A stretch of 64,000 nt of DNA from Achromobacter kerstersii (GCF_902859595.1 NZ_CADIJQ010000016.1:1-64000); one strand, 5' to 3'. Positions 42,679-51,134 are shown, counted from the stretch's first letter. Made by a program: numbers and translations. The notes: generated by a model from the letters alone, not told the origin.

Positions 42679-43473
42679 ATGAAGATCGAACTGAACGGCA
42701 AGAAGGCCCTGGTCACCGGATCGTCCGGCGGCATCGGGCTGGCCATCGCTTTCGGGCTGGCTGAAGCAGGCGCAGAAGTCGTGCTGCACGGGCGCAGCGC
42801 CGACAAGCTGGCGCATGCAGCAGCCGCCATCGTGCAGAAATTTCCGGACGCCAAGATCGGCACCGTGCAAGCCGACCTGGCCACCGCCGACGGCGCGGCT
42901 TCGCTGTCCGCCGCGCATCCCGACGTGGACATCCTGGTCAACAACGCCGGATTCTTCGCGCCCAAGTCCTTTACCGAAATCACCGACGACGACTGGCAGC
43001 AGATGCTGGACACCAACGTCATGAGCGGCATCCGGCTATCGCGCTACTACCTGCCGCGCATGATGGCGGCCAACTGGGGCCGCATTGTCTTCATCTCTAG
43101 CGAATCCGGCGTGCAGATTCCCGCCGAGATGATCCATTACGGCGTCAGCAAAACCGCGCTGCTGGGCGTGTCGCGCGGCTTGGCCGAACTCACGGCCGGC
43201 ACCGGCGTCACGGTCAACGCCGTGTTGCCCGGCCCCACGCGTTCCGAAGGCGTGTCGGATTTCTTCGCCGAAATGGCCAAGGAGCAAGGCGTGTCGCAAG
43301 ACGAGATGGAACGCGACTTCATCGCCCAGCATCGCCCGACGTCGCTGCTGCGCCGCCTGGCCACCGTGGACGAAGTAGCCAACATGGTCGTCTACACCTG
43401 CTCCACCCAGGCCGCCGCCACCAATGGCGCGGCGCTGCGCGTCGATGGCGGCGTGGTCCGCTCAATCCTCTAA
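42679..43473 (+). CDS. Short-chain dehydrogenase/reductase
   Basis: This 264-residue NAD(P)-dependent oxidoreductase has the cofactor motif TGSSGGIGLAIA, the structural NNAG motif, catalytic Ser in FISSESG and the YxxxK pair in YGVSKTALLG. The stretch PGPTRSEGVSDFFAEMAKEQG with an extended substrate loop matches a subgroup annotated as oxidoreductases of unknown substrate. It is divergent from a LysR regulator and followed by a quinone oxidoreductase 36 bp later. Confidence 0.92.
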   Translation: MKIELNGKKALVTGSSGGIGLAIAFGLAEAGAEVVLHGRSADKLAHAAAAIVQKFPDAKIGTVQADLATADGAASLSAAHPDVDILVNNAGFFAPKSFTEITDDDWQQMLDTNVMSGIRLSRYYLPRMMAANWGRIVFISSESGVQIPAEMIHYGVSKTALLGVSRGLAELTAGTGVTVNAVLPGPTRSEGVSDFFAEMAKEQGVSQDEMERDFIAQHRPTSLLRRLATVDEVANMVVYTCSTQAAATNGAALRVDGGVVRSIL

Positions 43474-43509
43474 GCAATCGCCCCTAACTCTCAAACGAGC
43501 CCCAACCCC

Positions 43510-44523
43510 ATGAAAGCCATCGCCTATTTCAAGAACCTGCCCGCGGACAACGCCGACGCACTGCAAGACATCACCCTTGACGCCCCCACCCCCGGCGACC
43601 ACGACCTGCTGGTCGACGTACACGCCATTTCCGTCAACCCCGTGGACGTGAAGATCCGCGCCAACCGCGCCCCCAAAGACGGCAAGCCCGAAGTCATCGG
43701 CTGGGACGTCGCAGGCGTGGTGCGTGCCGTGGGCGCCAAGACCAGCCTGTTCAAGCCGGGCGACCGAGTCTGGTACGCCGGCGCGCTGAACCGGCCGGGG
43801 GCCAACAGCGAGCAGCACGTGGTGGACGAACGCATCGTCGGCCGCATGCCCGAGAGCCTGGACTTCGCTCAGGCCGCGGCGCTGCCGCTCACCACCATCA
43901 CCGCCTGGGAACTGCTGTTTGACCGGTTGCGCGTGCTGGACAACAACGCCCCCAGCCAGCGCACCCTGCTCATCATCGGCGCAGCCGGGGGGGTGGGATC
44001 GATCCTGACGCAACTGGCCCGTCAACTGACCGGCCTGACGGTGATCGGCACCGCCTCGCGCCCCGAGACCCAGGCATGGGTGCGCGAACTGGGCGCGCAC
44101 CACGTCATCGACCACAGCAAGCCGATCACGGATGAACTCAAACGCATCGGCGTGAACCAGGTGGATTTCATTGCCGGCCTGACCCACACCGACAAACACT
44201 TCCCGCAACTGGCGGAGGCGATTGCGCCGCAGGGCAAGATCGCGCTGATCGACGACCCCGCCGCCATCGACGTGCGCCTGCTGAAGGGCAAGTCTGCGTC
44301 ACTGCACTGGGAGTTCATGTTCGCGCGGCCGCTGCACAATACGCCCGACATGATCGCTCAGCACGAACTGCTGAACCAGGCCGCCCGCCTGATCGACAAC
44401 GGCACGCTGCGCACGACGCTGGGCGAGCACTACGGCACGATCAACGCGGCCAACCTGCGCCGCGCACACGCCTTCATCGAAAGCGGCAAGGCACAGGGCA
44501 AAGTGGTGCTGGAAGGGTTCTGA
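43510..44523 (+). CDS. Zinc-type alcohol dehydrogenase-like / quinone oxidoreductase (MDR family)
   Basis: The 337-residue protein belongs to the medium-chain dehydrogenase/reductase superfamily, close to zeta-crystallin/NADPH:quinone oxidoreductases. It lacks the structural-zinc Cys cluster. The cofactor motif is IIGAAGGVGSILTQLARQL, preceded by AISVNPVDVKIRAN and GWDVAGVVRAVG. It probably reduces enones or quinones. It is co-directional with the SDR gene and probably under the same LysR control. Confidence 0.92.
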   Translation: MKAIAYFKNLPADNADALQDITLDAPTPGDHDLLVDVHAISVNPVDVKIRANRAPKDGKPEVIGWDVAGVVRAVGAKTSLFKPGDRVWYAGALNRPGANSEQHVVDERIVGRMPESLDFAQAAALPLTTITAWELLFDRLRVLDNNAPSQRTLLIIGAAGGVGSILTQLARQLTGLTVIGTASRPETQAWVRELGAHHVIDHSKPITDELKRIGVNQVDFIAGLTHTDKHFPQLAEAIAPQGKIALIDDPAAIDVRLLKGKSASLHWEFMFARPLHNTPDMIAQHELLNQAARLIDNGTLRTTLGEHYGTINAANLRRAHAFIESGKAQGKVVLEGF

Positions 44524-44560
44524 CCCCGAAAGCCCGGCGAGACCTCCGGGCGGGGTTACG

Positions 44561-44608
44561 CCCGGGTGTAGTCCCGGGTGTAGTCCCGGGTCCAGTCCGG
44601 GCTTAGCC
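44561..44608 (+). repeat. 12-bp tandem repeat downstream of the quinone oxidoreductase gene
   Basis: CCCGGGTGTAGT occurs at 44561-44572 and 44573-44584, CCCGGGTCCAGT at 44585-44596, and a degenerate fourth unit follows. It begins 38 bp after the stop codon. Confidence 0.7.
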
Positions 44609-44771
44609 CAAGGATTTCACCCAGCGGTTTCGCCCGGGTTTCGCCAAACCCTCTCGCCAGCGCCGCCCGAAAGCAGTACAACCTCGTTCGACCCTGCCCC
44701 ACGCACCTTGAACGGAGTTTCCCCTGCTTGCCCATCTCATAGACCAGACGCTGGAACCGGTCCTCTGGGCC

Positions 44772-45017
44772 ATGGTCGCGTTCACGTTGCTGATGCTCCG
44801 GCTCTTTCCACTGCAAGGGTGGAAGGCCATCATCGTTGCAGGTTTTTCGGCGGGGCTGGTGTTCGACACCATTCAATTCCGCGTCGGGCCGCCGCGGCTC
44901 TGGGACGCGCAGGTGCTGGCGTCCGTTCTGGCCGCCCTGGCCGTCGCCACTATATTGGGAACTGCCTTCCACCTGCTGCAACGCGCCCGCGCCGCGCGGC
45001 TGCCTGCCAGCCGATAA
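44772..45017 (+). CDS. Small membrane protein, unknown (possible CTG start at 44724)
   Basis: The ATG at 44772 gives 81 residues with two hydrophobic segments (KAIIVAGFSAGLVFDTIQF and VLASVLAALAVATILGTAF). This ATG has no Shine-Dalgarno. The open frame extends upstream to a CTG at 44724 that has GGAG 6 nt before it and would add LLAHLIDQTLEPVLWA, another hydrophobic start, giving 97 residues. The extended form looks more natural. I do not recognise a family. Confidence 0.55.
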   Translation: MVAFTLLMLRLFPLQGWKAIIVAGFSAGLVFDTIQFRVGPPRLWDAQVLASVLAALAVATILGTAFHLLQRARAARLPASR

Positions 45018-45027
45018 GCGCGGCCTT

Positions 45028-45044
45028 CGCAGAACTGTTCTGCG
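45028..45044. repeat. 17-bp palindrome
   Basis: CGCAGAACTGTTCTGCG has perfect 7-bp arms around CTG. It lies 11 bp after the stop of the small membrane-protein gene and could be an operator or an RNA hairpin. Confidence 0.5.
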
Positions 45045-45068
45045 TAACGGTGGGGTAATCGGCAAGTC

Positions 45069-45083
45069 CGATAAAAATTATCA
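45069..45083. promoter_or_regulatory. Fur-box-like element upstream of a Bug receptor gene
   Basis: CGATAAAAATTATCA, read on the other strand as TGATAATTTTTATCG, matches the 7-1-7 Fur pattern TGATAAT-N-ATTATCA at 12 of 14 arm positions. It lies 126 bp upstream of the Bug start codon. Chance occurrence in an A/T-rich promoter is possible. Confidence 0.3.
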
Positions 45084-45104
45084 TCGACGACAGTGACAAC
45101 CCAA

Positions 45105-45126
45105 GGCTGGCGAACTAGCGCCAGCC
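45105..45126 (+). repeat. Hairpin in the leader of the third Bug gene
   Basis: GGCTGGCG (45105-45112) pairs perfectly with CGCCAGCC (45119-45126) around AACTAG. It lies 83 bp before the Bug start codon, between the Fur-like element and the gene, and has no U-tract. Confidence 0.45.
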
Positions 45127-45208
45127 GCCCCAGCTGCCCATGACAAGACGCAAAGCCGGCCCGCAGAAGGCTCGGACAGGCATGGCGGCGGGAACAAGGA
45201 GACAGACA

Positions 45209-46171
45209 ATGTTCAAGCTCACGCGCCGCGGCTTCATCGCGGCCGGCACCCTCATGATGCTTAGCCCGGCCCTGCGCGCCGCCCCCAAGCCCGTGACCCT
45301 GATCGTGCCTTACGCCGCGGGCGGCCCCAATGACAACTTCGCGCGGCTGCTGGCGGAAGGCATGAGCGCGCAGTTGGGCGTGCCGTTTATCGTCGAGAAC
45401 AAGCCCGGCGCCAACGGCATCATCGGCGCTGCCCTGGTTGCGCGTGCGCCCGCCGACGGCAACATGCTGCTGATGGGCGGCTCCGGCCCCGTGTCGCTGA
45501 ACGTGCTGCTGCGCCCCAGCCTGCAATACCGCTTCGACAGCTTCGATTCGGTGGCCATGATGTTCGATGGGCCATTGACCATCACCGTGCCCGCCACCAT
45601 CGGCGTGAATTCCATCGCGGACCTGGTCGCCTACGCCAAGAAGGAAAACCGCGCGCTGACCTATGGTTCCTTGGGGCCGGGCAGCGTCACCGATCTGTAC
45701 GGGCTGATCCTGTCGAAGACGCTGGGCATCCCGCTGACCGCCGTGCCCTACAAGAGCACGCCGACGAGCCTCATCGACCTGATCACCGGCCGCAACGACT
45801 TGTCTTACATGACGCCCATCGCGTTGGCCGATCACCAGAAGGCGGGCGCCGTGAAGATCCTGGCCTTGACGACCGATCAACGCGACCCTGCCCTGCCCGA
45901 TGTGCCATCGGTGGCCGAGCTGGGCTATCCACAATTGAAGGCCAGCTACTGGACGGGCCTGCACGCTCCCAAAGGCACGCCCGCCAATGTGATCCAGGCC
46001 TATTCCGCCGCCGCCATCAAGACGGTTCAATCCGAGAGCTTCCGCCAATTGCTCGTCACCAACGGGCAGACCGAGAAAGCCGGCGGCCCGCAAGCCCTGG
46101 ACGCCCAACTGGACGCCGACCGCCAATACTGGGGCAAGGTCATCCAGGAAAACCACATCGTTCTGGACTGA
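45209..46171 (+). CDS. Bug-family (TctC) periplasmic solute receptor
   Basis: The 320-residue receptor has a signal sequence with an RR pair (KLTRRGFIAAGTLMMLSPALRA). AAGGAGACAG precedes the ATG at 45209, which is why I reject the in-frame start at 45140. Family segments are LIVPYAAGGPNDNFARLLAEG, VENKPGANGIIGAALVARAPADG and GLHAPKGTPANVIQAY. It is not next to tctAB. It is followed by a terminator and is not obviously tied to its neighbours. Confidence 0.93.
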   Translation: MFKLTRRGFIAAGTLMMLSPALRAAPKPVTLIVPYAAGGPNDNFARLLAEGMSAQLGVPFIVENKPGANGIIGAALVARAPADGNMLLMGGSGPVSLNVLLRPSLQYRFDSFDSVAMMFDGPLTITVPATIGVNSIADLVAYAKKENRALTYGSLGPGSVTDLYGLILSKTLGIPLTAVPYKSTPTSLIDLITGRNDLSYMTPIALADHQKAGAVKILALTTDQRDPALPDVPSVAELGYPQLKASYWTGLHAPKGTPANVIQAYSAAAIKTVQSESFRQLLVTNGQTEKAGGPQALDAQLDADRQYWGKVIQENHIVLD

Positions 46172-46194
46172 ACGACAGGTTTCCGCCCGCAAAC

Positions 46195-46222
46195 AAAGCC
46201 CGCCAAATCTGGCGGGCTTTTT
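46195..46222. terminator. Bidirectional terminator after the third Bug gene
   Basis: AAAGCCCGCCA (46195-46205) pairs with TGGCGGGCTTT (46210-46220) around AATC and is followed by T residues. It separates the convergent Bug and flavin reductase genes. Confidence 0.92.
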
Positions 46223-46250
46223 CATGCATGCAGGCGACCACCTGCCACGG

Positions 46251-47048
46251 TTATTGCAGCCGCACCGGCGCAATCCGATGGGTCGCCGAGTTGAAATTGA
46301 TAACAGGCTGCGCCGCGCGGCACGCCGTCTTGCGGATCTTGCCCACGATCAAATCATGCGTGCCCAGCACTTCGGTGCAGACGATATCGCATTCGATACT
46401 GGCCAGCGCATCCGGCAACACCGGCGTGCCTTGCTCGTTCATCACCCAGCCGCCCTGCGCAAACCGCGCCACGCCCTGCGGCTGGCCCAGAAACGCCTGC
46501 ATGACGGCTTCGTGCCCTTCGCCCAGCACGTTGGCCACGAAGCGGCCATGGCGCAGCAAGGGCTCGCGCGCCGATGACGTTTGCTGAACGAAGAAGCCGA
46601 CCATCGGCGGGTCCGCCGAAATCGACGTCAGGCTCGACACGATCATGCCGGCCACGTGCTCGCCATCGCCCGTGGTGACGGCGCTGATGCCGGCCGGCAG
46701 CGACCGCATCGCCGCCTTGAAGTCATCCACCGACACCACCTCGTCATGCTCGTTGACCACCATGTGCGCGCGGATATCGCCACGTTCGTCCACCCATCCG
46801 TGACGCGCCGCATCGTCCACCATCGCGGAAAAATCCGCTTCCCACTTCGGGTCGCCCGCGTGTTGCGACAAGAAGCGCAGCACCGAGGGCGACAAGCGCA
46901 CATGGCGCTCGTCTTCGCGCCGCCCCACCCGGGCAATCGCGTGCTCAAGCCGTTCGCGCGGCTGCGGATCGGCCAGTACATCCAGCCGCCGGAAGTCCGC
47001 GGGATGGCGCAGCGTGATGGCGCCCGCGTTGCTCAGATAGATCTGCAT
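46251..47048 (-). CDS. Flavin reductase family protein with N-terminal extension
   Basis: The C-terminal part (about residues 100-265) is a HpaC/flavin-reductase-like FMN-binding domain: FKAAMRSLPAGISAVTTGDGEHVAGMIVSSLTSISADPPMVGFFVQQ and FVANVLGEGHEAVMQAF. It reduces FMN for a partner monooxygenase. The first 100 residues form an additional domain (LSPSVLRFLSQHAGDPKWEADFSAMV) that I do not recognise. GGAGCG lies before the ATG at 47048. It starts 11 bp after the luciferase-like monooxygenase gene, its probable partner. Confidence 0.9.
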   Translation of the reverse strand: MQIYLSNAGAITLRHPADFRRLDVLADPQPRERLEHAIARVGRREDERHVRLSPSVLRFLSQHAGDPKWEADFSAMVDDAARHGWVDERGDIRAHMVVNEHDEVVSVDDFKAAMRSLPAGISAVTTGDGEHVAGMIVSSLTSISADPPMVGFFVQQTSSAREPLLRHGRFVANVLGEGHEAVMQAFLGQPQGVARFAQGGWVMNEQGTPVLPDALASIECDIVCTEVLGTHDLIVGKIRKTACRAAQPVINFNSATHRIAPVRLQ

Positions 47049-47059
47049 GGTGCGCTCCT

Positions 47060-48124
47060 TTACGCAATGGCTGCGGTACTGCCGACTTCCTTGCGGATGG
47101 CCGGAATGATCTTGTCGCCCCACAGTTCAATCTGCTTGAGCATCGTCTTCTGATCGAAGTCGCCCAGCTGCGTCTGCAAGGCAATGTGCTTGGGGCGCAG
47201 GATGCTGATCTCTTCCAGCATCTTGTCGATCACTTCATTGACGGAGCCCACCGGCAGGTTCTTGCGCAGCTGCTCGAACGTGGGGTCATTTTCCGACGGC
47301 ACTTCCTTGACCATGTAGCCGTCGTCGCTTTGCGCACGGCGGAACTTCAGGCTTTCGGAAATGCGGCGCTGAAAGCGCGCGCAATCCAGATACGCGTCAA
47401 TCTCTGTCTTGTTGTCCGACGCGTATCCGCAGCGCAGGAAGCCGAACTTCACGTCGCGATCAAGATCGCGGCCGTTGTCTTGCGCAACCTTTTCCAGGCG
47501 GCCGCGCAGCTCGGCAATCGCATCGTTGCCCTTGAGCAGCGCGGTGACGAACAGGTTGTGGTTCTCGCGCACGCCCCGGCCCAGCGTCACCGGATTGCCT
47601 GAGGTGATCCACAGCGGCGGCATCGGGTCTTGCAGGCAGCGCACCGCGATCGAGCTGGGCGGAATCTTCAGGAACTGGCCGTCGTGCTCGAAGATCTTCT
47701 GCGTCAGCCCCTTGGGAATGACGTCCAGAAATTCGTTGAAGATCGCCCCCGATTCCGCGATCTGCACGCCAAAGCGTTCGAACTCGAATTCCTGGTAGCC
47801 CGACCCCACGCCCAAGTCCAGACGGCCATTGGACACCGTGTCCACGAAACCGACTTCGGCCAGGAACCGCGCGGGGTGATACAGGGGCAGAATGCACACG
47901 GCGGTGCCCAGGCGGATGCGGTGCGTTTTGGCCGCAGCGTGCGCCACCGTCATCAGCGGCGACGGCGACAACGAGTAGTTGTTGAAGTGGTGCTCGGCGT
48001 ACCAGGCGGCGTCGAAACCGGCCTGCTCAGCCACCACGGTTTGCTCGATGGAGTTGTTGATGACTTGCTTTGAGGACTGGTGGTAACCTCGCTGCTGCGC
48101 CAGAATGAACACGCCGAATTCCAT
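47060..48124 (-). CDS. LLM-class flavin-dependent monooxygenase
   Basis: This 354-residue luciferase-like TIM-barrel enzyme uses reduced FMN and O2 to oxidise an organic substrate. It starts MEFGVFILAQQRGYHQSS; further landmarks are FDAAWYAEHHFNNYSLSPSPL, RIRLGTAVCILPLYHPARFLAEVGFVD and GRLDLGVGSGYQ. The flavin reductase gene directly downstream should supply FMNH2, making a two-component monooxygenase. A LysR gene is divergent, 104 bp away, and probably controls it. Confidence 0.93.
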   Translation of the reverse strand: MEFGVFILAQQRGYHQSSKQVINNSIEQTVVAEQAGFDAAWYAEHHFNNYSLSPSPLMTVAHAAAKTHRIRLGTAVCILPLYHPARFLAEVGFVDTVSNGRLDLGVGSGYQEFEFERFGVQIAESGAIFNEFLDVIPKGLTQKIFEHDGQFLKIPPSSIAVRCLQDPMPPLWITSGNPVTLGRGVRENHNLFVTALLKGNDAIAELRGRLEKVAQDNGRDLDRDVKFGFLRCGYASDNKTEIDAYLDCARFQRRISESLKFRRAQSDDGYMVKEVPSENDPTFEQLRKNLPVGSVNEVIDKMLEEISILRPKHIALQTQLGDFDQKTMLKQIELWGDKIIPAIRKEVGSTAAIA

Positions 48125-48228
48125 AATGTCTCCTCATTGATTGCTTGACGTCTGAGGAAATTCTAGAGGCCGGCAGTCATCGGCTGAATACAAGAAAAGC
48201 GGCGTTCTGTGCTGCATAAAGTGGAGGA

Positions 48229-49179
48229 ATGATGGACAGACTGCGCGCGATGGAGCTCTTTCTGTCGATCTCGAAAACCGAGAGTTTCTCTGAAACCGCG
48301 CGGCAGTTCGGCGTGTCGGCAACGTCGGTATCACGCATGATCACCGAGTTTGAAAACGAGTTGAACGTCAAGCTGCTGCTGCGTTCAACCCGCCAGGTCG
48401 TGCTGACCGAAGCCGGCCAGGAATATGCGCAACAGCTTGAATCCATCCTCTGGAACATCAACGAAGCGCATCGCAACATCACCGAAATCCGCGCGGCGCC
48501 CAAAGGCATTCTGCGCGTGCATTCGCGCATGATGTTCGGCCTGGGCGTGCTGCCCCCGCTGGTGGCGGCGTTTCGCCAGCAGTACCCCGACATCCACATT
48601 GAGCTGGTGCTATCGGAAGCCAAGACGGACCTGCGCCGCAACAACTTCGATATCGATTTCCGCATTTCGCCGCCCGTGGAAGCGGGCCTGAAGCGGCGCA
48701 TCCTGTTCAAAAGCGAACGCTTTCTGGTGGCCTCCCCCGCGTATCTGGCGAAGCATGCCCCGCCCGGGAAACCCGCCGACATCGCGCAGCACGATTGCCT
48801 GGCCTATCTGCTGCCGGGCGATCAAACCTGCTGGCGCTTCAAGCAGGGCGAGGCCATCGAGGAAGTGCTGATCAAGCCTCGCCACGTGACGAACAACGGC
48901 GTGGCGCTGCTTGAGCTTGCGCTGCTGGGCGAAGGGGTGGCGCTGCTTGACGACTACACCGTGCACAACGATATTTCGCGCGGCACGCTGGTGCGCTTGT
49001 TCCCCGATTACCACGTCACGAACACGACCTTTGAAGAAGGCATGTACGCCACCATTCTGGACACGGCGATGATCCCGGTGAAGATCCGGCTGTTCCTGGA
49101 TTTCGTGGCATCGCACGTGTCGGGTTCCGCGCTGCGGTTCACGGCGTACAACAAGATGGCGGCCGCCGAAAGCCCCTGA
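48229..49179 (+). CDS. LysR-family transcriptional regulator
   Basis: The 316-residue protein starts MMDRLRAMELFLSISKTESFSETARQFGVSATSVSRMITEFENELNVKLL, a clear CrgA-type LysR HTH (initiation at 48229 or the adjacent ATG at 48232). The effector domain (GILRVHSRMMFGLGVLPPLVAAF) follows. It is divergent from the two-component monooxygenase genes and convergent with the SMP-30 gene, so it is a candidate regulator of the island at 46-58 kb. Confidence 0.93.
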   Translation: MMDRLRAMELFLSISKTESFSETARQFGVSATSVSRMITEFENELNVKLLLRSTRQVVLTEAGQEYAQQLESILWNINEAHRNITEIRAAPKGILRVHSRMMFGLGVLPPLVAAFRQQYPDIHIELVLSEAKTDLRRNNFDIDFRISPPVEAGLKRRILFKSERFLVASPAYLAKHAPPGKPADIAQHDCLAYLLPGDQTCWRFKQGEAIEEVLIKPRHVTNNGVALLELALLGEGVALLDDYTVHNDISRGTLVRLFPDYHVTNTTFEEGMYATILDTAMIPVKIRLFLDFVASHVSGSALRFTAYNKMAAAESP

Positions 49180-49187
49180 TCAGGGGC
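49172..49187. repeat. 16-bp perfect palindrome at the convergent LysR/SMP-30 junction
   Basis: GCCCCTGATCAGGGGC includes the LysR stop codon (TGA, 49177-49179) and lies 6 bp from the end of the SMP-30 gene. It may work as a short transcript-end hairpin for both genes, although it has no loop and no U-tract. Confidence 0.5.
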
Positions 49188-49192
49188 GGTGA

Positions 49193-50071
49193 TCACGGGT
49201 GAATGCGGCATTGCCCGCGCGGCGCGCCCACAGCGCCTGCGCCCCGGATGCGCAGCAACGCGCCGTCCAGCGGGCCCGTGGCCGATAAGCGGCCGCTGTC
49301 GCTGATCGTGGTCACGAAAATATCCGACAGATCAGGCCCGCCGAAACACAGTGACGCAGGATGCGCCACCGGCAATTCGATGCGGCGGTCGAGCTTGCCG
49401 TGCGCATCAAACCGCGCAATGGCCGCGGCATGCACCAGCGCCGTCCACAAGCCGCCCTCCTGATCAAAGCAGCAGCCGTCAGGCGCGGACCCCAGCGCGT
49501 CCGTGTCCACGAAGACTTCCGGGGATGACAACTGCCCTTGCGCATCCATGCGATAGCGGAAGATCTTGCGCTGCGCACTGTCGCACACATGGAAGTGCAT
49601 GCCGTCGGGATGCATGGCGGGGCCATTCACCACGCCCAGGCCTTGGGAGATCCGGCTCACATTGCCTTGCAGGTCCACGCGGTACAAACCGCCCAGCGGG
49701 GCCTCGCCCGCTTGCCGGTGGATGTGCATGGTGCCCGCCACAAAGCTGCCGTCCGGCAACGGTGCGCCATCGTTCAGCCGTAAATGCGGATGGCTGTCTC
49801 CGATGTGACCCAAAGAATGCATCGCCCCATCTGACAACCGGTACAGGGCAAACGTGTCTTTCAACGCCACGATGATGTCGTCGTCGCCATTGAACGCAAA
49901 CGAACCCACCGGGGCGGGCAACTGCCAATCTTGCGTGGCGCCGGTGTCGGGGTCCACCTGCATCAGTTGCCCGCTGCGGCAATCCAGCATCCACAACGTG
50001 TTCCTGGCCGCGTCCCACACCGGGCATTCGCCCAGCGCCGCGCGAACCGTGCCGATACGCTCGATCTGCAT
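49193..50071 (-). CDS. SMP-30/gluconolactonase/LRE family protein
   Basis: This 292-residue six-bladed beta-propeller is a metal-dependent lactonase-like protein. It starts MQIERIGTVRAALGECPVWDAARNTLWMLD, where Glu of GECPVW is a metal ligand. Further blocks are PHLRLNDGAPLPDGSFVAGTMH and GPAMHPDGMHFHVCDSAQRKIFRY (conserved Asp/Asn metal ligands). It probably opens a lactone ring made by an upstream oxidation (for example Baeyer-Villiger type), which fits the neighbouring monooxygenase; this is inference. It is divergent from the CoA-linked operon. Confidence 0.92.
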   Translation of the reverse strand: MQIERIGTVRAALGECPVWDAARNTLWMLDCRSGQLMQVDPDTGATQDWQLPAPVGSFAFNGDDDIIVALKDTFALYRLSDGAMHSLGHIGDSHPHLRLNDGAPLPDGSFVAGTMHIHRQAGEAPLGGLYRVDLQGNVSRISQGLGVVNGPAMHPDGMHFHVCDSAQRKIFRYRMDAQGQLSSPEVFVDTDALGSAPDGCCFDQEGGLWTALVHAAAIARFDAHGKLDRRIELPVAHPASLCFGGPDLSDIFVTTISDSGRLSATGPLDGALLRIRGAGAVGAPRGQCRIHP

Positions 50072-50093
50072 CTGCCGACCGCCTCTGTTTTGC

Positions 50094-50108
50094 TCGTCCG
50101 GCGGACGA
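50094..50108. promoter_or_regulatory. Perfect palindrome, candidate operator of the catabolic operon
   Basis: TCGTCCGGCGGACGA has perfect 7-bp arms around one G. It lies 23 bp upstream of the SMP-30 start codon in the 291-bp divergent region before the enoyl-CoA hydratase operon. The regulator is unknown. Confidence 0.45.
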
Positions 50109-50210
50109 TTTCCCATCCCATGGTATCGGCTTGCAGGCCCCTGGAATATGGCGTTTTCATGCAGAACACAACCAACAATTTTGGCCTGAATCCGCAGCAA
50201 TACCCGTCCA

Positions 50211-50216
50211 TATAAT
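50211..50216 (+). promoter_or_regulatory. Perfect -10 hexamer before the catabolic operon
   Basis: TATAAT occurs at 50211-50216, 147 bp upstream of the first gene. No good -35 hexamer lies 16-18 bp before it, so it would need an activator. The remaining part of the gap shows nothing more. Confidence 0.3.
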
Positions 50217-50362
50217 CCAAAAAAAGCCGGCGCCCCCCGGGCAGCAATGCAGGGCGAGACCGGTCCATCCGACTCTAGGAGACACGCGATGCAGCATGCC
50301 ACCGGCGCCCTGCGCCCCTCTGCTTTTTCCCCCGCATTTTCTACCGCCAACAAGGTGACGGC

Positions 50363-51133
50363 ATGAGCGAATCGACCGTCACGCTGGATGTTAATGAGGG
50401 CGTTGCGCTCGTCACGCTGAACAGCCCGCCCGTCAATGCGCTGAACCGCGCCATGCGCCGCCGCATTGTGGCGATCTTCGATGAAATCTCCGAACGCGAC
50501 GACATCCGCTGCGCCGTACTGACCGGCCATGGCAAGGTCTTCTGCGCGGGGGCCGACTTGAAAGACCGCCCCAACGCCGACATCGCGGGCGACTTTCTTG
50601 AACACAACCGCATCACCCGTGAAACCGGCAACGCCATCAAGGAATGCGCCAAACCGGTAATTGCCGCCGTCAACGGTGCGGCGCTCGGCGCGGGGCTGGG
50701 CCTGATGGCGGCGTGCGACATCATGTACGCGTCCGACAACGCCACCTTCGGCATGCCCGAAATCAATGTCGGCCTGGCGGGCGGCGCGTCCATGTTGCGC
50801 ACGCTGGTAGGCCGGTCGACCCTGCGCCGCATGTTCTTCACCGGCCAGCGTCTTAGCGCCCACGATCTTCTGCGCCGCAACGTGCTGGAAGAAGTGCTGC
50901 CGCCCGATCAACTGCTGCCTGCCGCGCTGGCGTTGGCGCATGAGATCGCATCCAAAGCGCCGCTGGCTGTGCTCTACGCCAAGCGTGCGGCCAATATGGT
51001 CGACCTGATGCCGCAGCGCGATGCCTACCGCTTCGAGCAGGACTTCACCATGGCGCTCGCCAAGACGGAAGACGCCCGGGAAGCGCGCATGGCCTTCCTG
51101 GAAAAGCGCCAGCCGCAGTTCAAGGGGCGTTGA
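50363..51133 (+). CDS. Enoyl-CoA hydratase/isomerase family protein
   Basis: The 256-residue crotonase-fold protein hydrates or isomerises enoyl-CoA thioesters. The first oxyanion/CoA motif is GKVFCAGADLKDRP, the second IAAVNGAALGAGLGLMAACDIMYA. FGMPEINVGLAGGASMLRTLVGR carries the segment with the usual catalytic Glu. It is the first gene of a rightward run of seven genes with gaps under 10 bp, and its stop codon lies 1 bp before the acyl-CoA synthetase ATG. Confidence 0.93.
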   Translation: MSESTVTLDVNEGVALVTLNSPPVNALNRAMRRRIVAIFDEISERDDIRCAVLTGHGKVFCAGADLKDRPNADIAGDFLEHNRITRETGNAIKECAKPVIAAVNGAALGAGLGLMAACDIMYASDNATFGMPEINVGLAGGASMLRTLVGRSTLRRMFFTGQRLSAHDLLRRNVLEEVLPPDQLLPAALALAHEIASKAPLAVLYAKRAANMVDLMPQRDAYRFEQDFTMALAKTEDAREARMAFLEKRQPQFKGR

Positions 51134-51134
51134 G

